A DNA stretch of 14,014 nt, taken from NCBI GenBank assembly GCA_000721275.1, contig JOFO01000089.1, positions 1 through 14,014 of the forward strand, read 5' to 3'. Position 1 is the stretch's first letter; each line of letters starts with the position of its first letter. The DNA comes from Microtetraspora glauca (GTDB lineage: Bacteria; Actinomycetota; Actinomycetes; Streptomycetales; Streptomycetaceae). This document shows, one piece after another, positions 6,604 through 12,412 of the stretch. The position numbers were made by a program, and so were the translations under genes. The notes beneath the pieces were generated by a model. The model made no database searches. It saw only the letters and a program-made list of their open reading frames with translations, and was not told where the DNA came from.

Positions 6604-6627
6604 GAAGTAGTAGTGGTACGCACCCAT
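6595..6627 (-). CDS. Leader peptide MGAYHYYFFL upstream of ABC-F
   Basis: This is a 10-codon ORF, ATG at 6627 and TGA at 6597-6595, rich in aromatic residues (Tyr4, Tyr6, Tyr7, Phe8, Phe9). A good promoter lies such that the ATG should be the first transcribed codon, so it would be translated from a leaderless mRNA. It ends 81 nt before the ABC-F start. Short ORFs of this kind precede erm, msr and vga resistance genes and act as drug-sensing stall peptides. Its last codons overlap the segment complementary to the ABC-F Shine-Dalgarno. I do not recognise this exact peptide from a described system. Confidence 0.6.
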   Translation of the reverse strand: MGAYHYYFFL

Positions 6628-6663
6628 GCCACCGAGGCTAACAGCAGCCCCGGACGCTGTCGC
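6628..6663 (-). promoter_or_regulatory. Promoter of the ABC-F leader transcript
   Basis: Minus-strand -35 GCGACA (6663-6658) and -10 TAGCCT (6640-6635) are separated by 17 bp, and the -10 is 7 nt before the leader-ORF ATG. An AAA lies 5 nt upstream of the -35 (6671-6669), loosely reminiscent of the AT-rich patch of WhiB7/WblC-activated promoters, which is speculative. A short inverted repeat, ACAGC-N10-GCTGT (6641-6660), fills the spacer and touches the -35. Confidence 0.6.
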
Positions 6664-6700
6664 GGGACTTTCGACCCGCGGGCGGGAGGTGCCGACACGT

Positions 6701-6715
6701 TTGCCGTTCCGGCAA
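6701..6715. promoter_or_regulatory. Palindrome TTGCCG-N3-CGGCAA, candidate operator
   Basis: The perfect 6-bp inverted repeat TTGCCGTTCCGGCAA lies in the divergent region between the ABC-F leader promoter and the His-rich methyltransferase gene. A further TTGCCG half-site (6751-6756) abuts the methyltransferase ATG. A second inverted repeat, CGCGGG-N8-CCCGCG (6661-6680), overlaps the leader -35. No regulator can be assigned. Confidence 0.4.
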
Positions 6716-6757
6716 CTTCTCTCGCGTTTTCCGTGAGGGACGGCGCACTCTTGCCGT

Positions 6758-7732
6758 ATGACCCAGCATCGTGACGCCCACGCGGGCACCCACGCGCCGC
6801 ACGCCCACGGCGCCCCCACCCATGCCCCCTCCCACACCTCCGGCCACGCCCACGCCCACGCGCACGGCGCCCACGCGCACGGCGACGGGGAAGCGCTCGA
6901 CTGGGGGCGGCTCGCGCCGCTCCTGGAACGCCAGGCCGAGGTCGCCGGCCCCGCCTACCGCGAGGCCGCCGCATGGCTCGGCACGCTCGTGCCGGCGAGC
7001 GGCGTGCGCCGGCTCCTCGACATCGGCAGCGGCCCCGGCGTCATCACCGCGCTCCTCGCCGAGGCGTTCCCGTACGCCGAGGCCGTCGCCGTCGACGGCA
7101 CCCCCGAACTCCTGGAACGGGCCCGCGCCCGCGCCGAGGACCACGGCCTCGGCCGCCGGGTCGCCACCCTCCGCGCCGAACTCCCCGAGGAGACCGGTGC
7201 GCTCGGCGAGGCCGACCTGGTGTGGGCCGGCAACTCGCTGCACCACCTCGGCGACCAGCGGGCCGCGATCGCGGACTTCGCGAAGCTGCTGCGGCCCGGC
7301 GGCCTGATCGCGCTCGTCGAGGGCGGGCTGCCGCTGCGGCACCTGCCCCGGGACATCGGCATCGGCCGGCCGGGCCTGGAGGCGCGTCTCGACGCCGAGC
7401 ACGCCGACTGGTTCGCCCGGATGCGCGCCGAGCTGCCCGGAGCCGTCCGCGAACCGGACGACTGGCGCGCCCTGTTCACCGCCGCGGGCCTCACCCCGGC
7501 CGGCACCCGCACCTTCCTCGTGGACGTGCCCGCGCCGGTCCCGCAGGTCGTCCGCGAGCTGGCCGTCCGCCACTTCGAGCGGCTCCGCGAAGGCATGGGC
7601 GAACACCTGGGCGCCGAGGACCGCGCGGTCCTCGACCGGCTCCTCGACCCGGCCGACGAGCAGTCGCTGCACCGCCGGACGGACCTCTTCCACCTGACGG
7701 CCCACACGGTCCACACCGCCCGCAAGGGCTGA
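6758..7732 (+). CDS. SAM-dependent methyltransferase with His-rich N-terminus
   Basis: This 324-aa protein carries 13 histidines in its first 41 residues, as HAH and similar repeats. The extension is probably disordered and metal-binding. A class I methyltransferase domain follows: LLDIGSGPG (86-94) is motif I, AVAVDG is motif II, and AGNSLHHLGD (about 161-170) and LLRPGGLIALVEGG cover motifs IV and V. The C-terminal half (about 210-324) is specific to this protein, with no domain recognised. The substrate is unknown. The ATG at 6758 lacks a well-spaced Shine-Dalgarno (GAGGGA at 6735-6740 is 17 nt away), so the mRNA may be leaderless or weakly translated. It is divergent from the ABC-F leader, and its transcript converges on the lectin gene. 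Confidence 0.85.
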   Translation: MTQHRDAHAGTHAPHAHGAPTHAPSHTSGHAHAHAHGAHAHGDGEALDWGRLAPLLERQAEVAGPAYREAAAWLGTLVPASGVRRLLDIGSGPGVITALLAEAFPYAEAVAVDGTPELLERARARAEDHGLGRRVATLRAELPEETGALGEADLVWAGNSLHHLGDQRAAIADFAKLLRPGGLIALVEGGLPLRHLPRDIGIGRPGLEARLDAEHADWFARMRAELPGAVREPDDWRALFTAAGLTPAGTRTFLVDVPAPVPQVVRELAVRHFERLREGMGEHLGAEDRAVLDRLLDPADEQSLHRRTDLFHLTAHTVHTARKG

Positions 7733-7741
7733 ACCGCGCGG

Positions 7742-7755
7742 GCCGCCGCGGCGGC
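7742..7755. terminator. GC palindrome between convergent methyltransferase and lectin genes
   Basis: GCCGCCGCGGCGGC is a perfect 14-bp palindrome filling most of the 23-bp gap between the two stops. It can form a short hairpin in either transcript. It is a plausible bidirectional terminator, though the tight loop weakens the case. Confidence 0.35.
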
Positions 7756-8235
7756 TCAGGAGGGCACCGGCTCCAGCCGCCACCACTGGAACGGCGAGTC
7801 GGTGTCCTCCCCCTGGCGGATGTCGGCGCCCTCGGCCGTCGACCCGTCCGCCACTTCGAGCAGCAGCCCGCTGATGAAGCTGACCAGCGCGACCGTGTCC
7901 GGCGACTGGACGTCCCGCTCGATGATCCACTCCTGGGCGCCGAAGTTGTTCGCCCGCCACTGCTGGACGAGCGCCCCCGGTTCCGTGGAGGCGTTCACCA
8001 CGTCGAGCCGCTTTCCGCTGGCCGCGTTGACCAGGTGGTACAGCCCCCCGCCGTTCGGCACCGCGGACACCCGCCAGTGCTGCCCCGGCGCGTCCGCCGG
8101 AGCGCCCTGCTGCACCTTGGCACCGCCCCGCCGCGAACCGGCGTACACCTCCAGGACCAGCCCGCTGCCCACGTTCCGCACCCGGTAGAGCCCGTCAGGG
8201 ACGGGGGCCGTGCCCCCGTCCGCCGTCCCCCGCAC
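7756..8235 (-). CDS. Ricin-type beta-trefoil lectin-domain protein, no signal peptide
   Basis: This 159-aa protein is a single ricin B-like beta-trefoil. It has three QxW repeats, QHW (52-54), QEW (101-103) and QWW (150-152), one per lobe, each preceded by a GLxLEV- or GKRLDV-like strand. The domain fills the whole protein, so no catalytic module is attached. No signal peptide is visible, so it is expected to stay in the cytoplasm, unlike most ricin modules on secreted glycosidases. The GTG at 8235 lies 7 nt after the reductase stop, with a GAGG overlapping that stop, suggesting translational coupling. The ligand is unknown but is likely a carbohydrate. Confidence 0.8.
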   Translation of the reverse strand: MRGTADGGTAPVPDGLYRVRNVGSGLVLEVYAGSRRGGAKVQQGAPADAPGQHWRVSAVPNGGGLYHLVNAASGKRLDVVNASTEPGALVQQWRANNFGAQEWIIERDVQSPDTVALVSFISGLLLEVADGSTAEGADIRQGEDTDSPFQWWRLEPVPS

Positions 8236-8242
8236 CGGGGCC

Positions 8243-9085
8243 TCAGGCCATGTTGAACTGGGCCGGGTCCGGGCCGAGGCGCCGGCCCTCGTCCAGCGCG
8301 CCGATCGCCGCGACGTCCTCGGCGTCCAGCTCGAAGTCGAAGACGTCGATGTTCTCCCGGATCCGGGACGGGGTCACCGACTTGGGGATGACCACGTTGC
8401 CCAGCTGGAGGTGCCAGCGCAGCACCACCTGGGCGGGGGTGCGCCCGTGCTTGCGGGCGATGGCGACGAGCGCCGGGACGTCGAGCAGGCCCCGGCCCTG
8501 GCCCAGCGGCGACCACGCCTCGGTCGCGATGCCCAGCCGGGCGTGCACGGCCCGGGACTCGGCCTGCGGCAGCTGCGGGTGCAGCTCGATCTGGTTCACC
8601 GCCGGCACCACCGAGGTCTCGGCCGTCAGCCGCTCCAGGTGCTCGGGCAGGAAGTTGGAGACGCCGATCGCCTTGGCGCGCCCGTCGGCGAGGATCTTCT
8701 CCAGGGCCTTGTACGTGTCGACGTACGCGTCCTTGGCCGGCACCGGCCAGTGGATCAGGTACAGGTCGACGTAGTCGAGGCCGAGGCGCTCCAGGGACGC
8801 GTCGAAGGCGCGCAGCGCCGAGTCGTGGCCCTGCTCGCTGTTCCACAGCTTGGTGGTGACGAACAGCTCCTCGCGGGCGATCCCGGAGGCGGCGACGGCC
8901 TTGCCGGTGCCGCGCTCGTTCTCGTAGATCGCGGCCGTGTCGATGGAGCGGTAGCCGGCCTCCAGGGCGGTGGCCACGGCCTTCTCCGCCTCGTCGTCCG
9001 GCACCTGCCAGACGCCGAAGCCCAGCTGCGGCATCGCCACGCCGTTGTTCAGGAGGACCGAGGGGACCGTGTTGTCCGTGCTCAC
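8243..9085 (-). CDS. Aldo/keto reductase, 2,5-diketogluconate-reductase type
   Basis: This 280-aa NADPH-dependent oxidoreductase of the AKR superfamily is full length for the family. The catalytic tetrad is Asp49, Tyr54, Lys79 and His112 (DTAAIYENE, TTKLWNS, LIHWP). The AKR signature GYRSIDTAAIYENERGTG starts at 44, and the NADPH-phosphate motif IPKSVTPSRIREN is near the C-terminus. Closest in style are DkgA/DkgB-like reductases of carbonyls and sugars; the substrate cannot be fixed. The GTG at 9085 is chosen for AAGGA (9100-9096), 10 nt upstream, and because the family's conserved N-terminus (VLLNNGVAMPQLGFG) follows. It forms a two-gene unit with the lectin. Confidence 0.9.
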   Translation of the reverse strand: MSTDNTVPSVLLNNGVAMPQLGFGVWQVPDDEAEKAVATALEAGYRSIDTAAIYENERGTGKAVAASGIAREELFVTTKLWNSEQGHDSALRAFDASLERLGLDYVDLYLIHWPVPAKDAYVDTYKALEKILADGRAKAIGVSNFLPEHLERLTAETSVVPAVNQIELHPQLPQAESRAVHARLGIATEAWSPLGQGRGLLDVPALVAIARKHGRTPAQVVLRWHLQLGNVVIPKSVTPSRIRENIDVFDFELDAEDVAAIGALDEGRRLGPDPAQFNMA

Positions 9086-9179
9086 GTGGAAGGGATCCTT
9101 ACGTCGTCGTGGTCGTCGGCGGGCGCCGCGCGGACGCCTCGCCCCAAGGGCACAACGATCACCCGCCCCGCATGATTCC

Positions 9180-9212
9180 GCGACCCCGAAGCGACCCCGG
9201 AGCGACCCCGCC
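9180..9212. repeat. Three tandem 11-bp repeats
   Basis: GCGACCCCGAA, GCGACCCCGGA and GCGACCCCGCC follow one another directly between the ligase 3' end and the reductase start. They are near-identical and not coding. They could be slippage-generated or protein-binding sites for the reductase promoter; nothing decides between these. Confidence 0.5.
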
Positions 9213-9227
9213 ACGACCGCGCCGCGC

Positions 9228-9242
9228 GCCCCCGCCCGGGGC
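9228..9242 (-). terminator. Hairpin downstream of the acyl-CoA ligase gene
   Basis: A 5-bp stem, GCCCC (9228-9232) and GGGGC (9238-9242), has a 5-nt loop and further GCGC-type complementarity outside it. It begins 17 nt after the ligase stop in the minus direction. There is no U-tract. Confidence 0.35.
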
Positions 9243-9259
9243 GGCCCGCGCCGGTCCCG

Positions 9260-11101
9260 TCAGCCGTACAGCGCGTCGACCTCCGCCGCGTACGCCCGCT
9301 CGATCGCCTTCCGCTTCAGCTTCAGCGACGGGGTCAGCAGCCCGTGCTCCTCGCTGAACGGGTGGGCGAGGATCCGGAAGGTGCGGATCGACTCGGCCTG
9401 CGACACCAGCGTGTTCGCGGCCACCACCCCGCGCCGGATCTCCGTCTCCAGGTCCGGGTCGCGGACCAGCTCGGCGGGGGAGAGCGGCGGCCGGTTCTGC
9501 ACGGCGAGCCAGTGGTCGACCGCGTCCTGGTCGAGGGTGACGAGGGCCGCGATGTACGGGCGGTCGTTGCCGACGACCAGGCACTGGGCGATCAGCGGAT
9601 GGGCCCGTACCCGCTCCTCCAGGCCGGCCGGCGCCACGCTCTTGCCGCCGGACGTCACCAGGATCTCCTTCTTCCGCCCGGTGATCGTCAGATAGCCGTC
9701 GGCGTCGAGCGCCCCGAGGTCGCCGGTGGCGAGCCAGCCGTCGTTCAGGACGGCGGCCGTCGCCCGCGGGTCGTTGAGGTAGCCGGAGAAGACCTGGCCG
9801 CCGTGGATCCACACCTCGCCGTCCTCGGCGATGTGCACGGTGGTGCCGGGCACGGGCCGGCCGACGGTGCCGTACCGGACCCTCCCCGGCGGGTTCGCGG
9901 TCGCGGCGGCCGTCGTCTCCGTCAGGCCGTACCCCTCGAAGACGGTGACGCCGGCCCCGGCGAAGAAGAGGCCGGTGGCCCGGTTCATGGCCGAACCGCC
10001 CGACATCGCGTACCGGATCCTCCCGCCCAGCGCCTCCCGCACCTTCGCGTACACGGTCTTGTCGAAGAACTGGTGCTGCACCCGCAGCGCCGCCGACGGC
10101 CCCGGCCCCAGCCCGAACGCCTTGTGCTCCAGCGCCTCCGCGTACTTCACGGCCACGTCCACGGCCTTGTCGAAGACCCCGGCCCGGCCCTCCCGCTCGG
10201 CCTTGCGCCGCGCCGCGTCGAAGATCTTCTCGAAGACGTACGGCACGGCGAGGACGAAGCTCGGCCGGAACGCGGCCAGGTCCGGCAGCAGCGCGGAGGC
10301 CGTCATCGACGGCTGGTGCCCCAGCTTCACCCCGCCGCGCACCGCCGCCACCTCCACCATCCGCCCGAAGACGTGGGCCAGCGGCAGGAACAGCAGGGTG
10401 GACGCCGGGTCGCCGGGGCGGGAGCGGAAGACCGGCTCCCAGCCGGCGAGCAGGGCGTCCGTCTCGGCCATGAAGTGCCCGTGGGTGAGTACGCAGCCCT
10501 TGGGGCGGCCGGTGGTGCCCGAGGTGTAGATGACCGTCGCGACAGACTCGGGGGTCACCGCCCGCCGGTGCCGCTGCACCACCTCGTCGTCGATGCCCGC
10601 ACCGGCGGCGGTGAGCTCCGCGACGGCGCCCGGGCCGGCGTCCTCGCCGGGATCGAGCTGCCAGAGCCGCTGGAGCCGGGGCAGCCGGTCCACCACCGAG
10701 CCGATCGTCATGGCGTGGTCCTCGTGCTCCACCACGCACGCGGTGACCTCGGCGTCGTGCAGCATCCAGAGGACCTGGTCGGCGGAGGAGGTCGGGTACA
10801 CCGGCACGGGCTGGGCGCCGAGCGTCCACAGCGCGAAGTCGAAGAGCGTCCACTCGTAGCGGGTGCGGGACATGACGGCGACCCGGTCGCCGAACCGGAC
10901 CCCGTGCGCCACCAGCCCCTTCGCCAGCGCCAGCACCTCGTCGCGGAACCGGGCGCAGCTCACGTCCTGCCAGGACCCGTCGGCCGCCCGGCGGGCGAGG
11001 GCGACCGCGTCGGGGGTGTCGGCGGCGCGCGTGAAGACGGCGTCCGCCAGCCCCCCGCTCAGCGGCGCCGCCTCGACGGGCGGCACGGTGAACTCGCGCA
11101 C
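9260..11101 (-). CDS. Long-chain fatty-acid-CoA ligase, FadD15-like
   Basis: This 613-aa ANL-superfamily adenylating enzyme activates fatty acids to acyl-AMP and then acyl-CoA. The P-loop motif A3 is YTSGTTGRPKG (192-202), A5 is GYGLTE (380-385), A7 is WLATGDLG (446-453), and the hinge A8 is LTITGRKKEILVTSGGK (461-477). The C-terminal SLKLKRKAI (582-590) carries the A10 lysine region. The HGLLTPSLKLKRK ending is typical of the bacterial/mycobacterial FadD15-like group. No carrier-protein domain is attached. The GTG at 11101 is chosen for a strong Shine-Dalgarno, GGGAGGAG, with AGGAG at 11113-11109, 7 nt away. No neighbouring beta-oxidation genes are visible, so it is probably a stand-alone gene. 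Confidence 0.9.
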   Translation of the reverse strand: MREFTVPPVEAAPLSGGLADAVFTRAADTPDAVALARRAADGSWQDVSCARFRDEVLALAKGLVAHGVRFGDRVAVMSRTRYEWTLFDFALWTLGAQPVPVYPTSSADQVLWMLHDAEVTACVVEHEDHAMTIGSVVDRLPRLQRLWQLDPGEDAGPGAVAELTAAGAGIDDEVVQRHRRAVTPESVATVIYTSGTTGRPKGCVLTHGHFMAETDALLAGWEPVFRSRPGDPASTLLFLPLAHVFGRMVEVAAVRGGVKLGHQPSMTASALLPDLAAFRPSFVLAVPYVFEKIFDAARRKAEREGRAGVFDKAVDVAVKYAEALEHKAFGLGPGPSAALRVQHQFFDKTVYAKVREALGGRIRYAMSGGSAMNRATGLFFAGAGVTVFEGYGLTETTAAATANPPGRVRYGTVGRPVPGTTVHIAEDGEVWIHGGQVFSGYLNDPRATAAVLNDGWLATGDLGALDADGYLTITGRKKEILVTSGGKSVAPAGLEERVRAHPLIAQCLVVGNDRPYIAALVTLDQDAVDHWLAVQNRPPLSPAELVRDPDLETEIRRGVVAANTLVSQAESIRTFRILAHPFSEEHGLLTPSLKLKRKAIERAYAAEVDALYG

Positions 11102-11408
11102 GGACCTGCTCCTCCCTCGACGGCTCGTGGCTGAAAGGGGCCGCTGTGACGGCTGCGGCGCCGTGACCGTACCCCACCGGGCGCGGCGGCGGGAGAACCT
11201 TCACCAAGCCGCGACATTCCCCCGTTCGTCCAGGTCAGCCCGGGTGGGGCGGCACGTGACGGCCCCCCGCACCCCGTTGCGTACCGACCGGTACGCCCGG
11301 CCCCCGCCAACTCTCCACCGAATCTGTACCCCCCGCCCACGCCCCCACCCGGCCGAATATCCGCCCGCCGCCCCGCGGCACCCGGGCGCGGGCGGGGCCA
11401 CCCCGGCG
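11102..11408. other. Intergenic region between ligase and LysR genes
   Basis: This 307-bp stretch has no convincing gene. In the minus direction it holds the ligase ribosome-binding site, a possible -10 TACGGT (11171-11166) without a clear -35, the palindrome at 11279-11296, and GC-rich stems downstream of the LysR stop (CCGCCCG at 11361-11367 with CGGGCGG at 11389-11395). Those stems may terminate the LysR transcript. Confidence 0.6.
11279..11296. promoter_or_regulatory. Inverted repeat GCGTACC-GACC-GGTACGC, candidate operator
   Basis: Perfect 7-bp arms have a 4-nt spacer (the core reads TACCGACCGGTA). The site lies about 180 bp upstream of the ligase start and downstream of LysR. Size and symmetry resemble TetR-family operators. 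It could control the ligase, but no TetR gene is in the window. Confidence 0.45.
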
Positions 11409-12281
11409 TCACCCCGGGCGGCGCAGGCCGTCGACGCCCCGGAGGATCGCCTCGGCGAGGGCGTCCGCCGCCTCCTGCGCCGCGCCGCCCCGGCGGCCCG
11501 TGCGCAGGACGAAGTCGACCCCGCCGAGGTCCGGGAGGCCCGCCCGGGGCGGTACGGGGACGAGGCCGGGCGGCAGCAGGCCCCGGGTGTGGGCCATGAC
11601 GCCGAGCCCGGCACGGGCCGCCGCCACGTTGGCGCTCAGACTGGAGCTCGTGCAGGCGATCCGCCAGGCCCGGCCCTCCGCCTCCAGGGCCGCCAGCGCC
11701 CGGGCCCGGGTGATGCCGGGCGGCGGGTAGACGATCAGCGGCACCGGCCGCTCCGGGTCGAGCCGGAGGCCCGGCGCCCCGATCCACACCAGGACGTCGC
11801 TCCACACCGGCACCCCGCCGTCCCCGTCCGCCCCGTCGCCCCGCTTGGCCAGGATCAGATCGAGCCGGCCCGCCGCGAGCCGCGCCTGGAGCGTTCCGGA
11901 GAGGCCGACGGTCAGCTCCAGGTCCACCTCCGGGTGGGCGCGCCGGAACGACTCCAGGACCTCCGGCAGCCGGGTCGCCACGAAGTCCTCCGACGCGCCG
12001 AACCGCAGCCGGCCGCGCAGCCGCGTCCCGGTGAAGAAGGCCGCCGCCCGCTCGTGCGCCTGGAGGATCGTCCGCGCGAAGCCGAGCATCGCCTCCCCGT
12101 CCTCGGTCAGCTCCACGCTGTGGGTGTCACGGGTGAGGAGCGGCCGGCCGGCCGCCTCCTCCAGCCTTCGCACGTGCTGGCTGACGGTCGACTGGCGCAG
12201 CCCCAGCCGCCGGGCCGCCCGGGTGAAGCTCAGCGCCTGGGCGACGGCGAGGAAGGTGCGCAGCTGGGTGGGCTCGTACAC
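11409..12281 (-). CDS. LysR-family transcriptional regulator
   Basis: This 290-aa regulator has a winged helix-turn-helix at residues 1-60 (LRTFLAVAQALSFTRAARRL, then STVSQHVRRLEEAAGRPLLTR), a linker helix, and a periplasmic-binding-like effector domain at about 90-285 that starts GRLRFGASEDF. Length and layout are standard. The GTG at 12281 is chosen because the conserved LysR N-terminus begins at once. The promoter CTGACT-N17-TAACGT ends 7 nt before it, so the mRNA should be leaderless. Upstream in-frame codons to 12371 do not fit the family. It is divergent from the BASS transporter, which is its most likely target; the effector is unknown but may be the transported compound. Confidence 0.92.
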   Translation of the reverse strand: MYEPTQLRTFLAVAQALSFTRAARRLGLRQSTVSQHVRRLEEAAGRPLLTRDTHSVELTEDGEAMLGFARTILQAHERAAAFFTGTRLRGRLRFGASEDFVATRLPEVLESFRRAHPEVDLELTVGLSGTLQARLAAGRLDLILAKRGDGADGDGGVPVWSDVLVWIGAPGLRLDPERPVPLIVYPPPGITRARALAALEAEGRAWRIACTSSSLSANVAAARAGLGVMAHTRGLLPPGLVPVPPRAGLPDLGGVDFVLRTGRRGGAAQEAADALAEAILRGVDGLRRPG

Positions 12282-12317
12282 CCGGCCGACGTTATCGCGG
12301 AACGTGATGACAGTCAG
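12282..12317 (-). promoter_or_regulatory. LysR gene promoter with overlapping T-N11-A site
   Basis: Minus-strand -35 CTGACT (12317-12312), a 17-bp spacer and -10 TAACGT (12294-12289) lie 7 nt before the GTG. ATC-N9-GAT (12294-12308) is a T-N11-A type LysR box with partly symmetric arms. It sits in the spacer, where it could mediate autorepression and control of the divergent transporter. Confidence 0.55.
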
Positions 12318-12412
12318 TGCGCTGTACGGGATTCCCGATGACCGGTGCGTCCACCAGGATGGGAACCACACGGCAAGCGCGACCGCGCCCCTTCCCCGCC
12401 CCGAGTGGAGCC

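Noticed and set aside
4954..6774. 606-codon plus-strand frame opposite the ABC-F gene
   Set aside because: It is antisense to a gene with clear Walker A, signature and Walker B motifs, and its composition is typical of a shadow frame.
9344..11134. 596-codon plus-strand frame opposite the acyl-CoA ligase
   Set aside because: It is a shadow of a gene with all ANL motifs, with no recognisable domain of its own.
12282..12371. Longer LysR start at 12371
   Set aside because: The extra 30 residues precede the universal LysR N-terminus and cover its promoter. A leaderless start at 12281 fits better.
12317..12412. Longer BASS transporter start (GTG 12317 or ATG 12338/12359)
   Set aside because: This would add an Arg/Pro-rich tail unlike the family and overlap the divergent promoter. 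It is not strictly excluded, because the Shine-Dalgarno before 12413 is poorly spaced.
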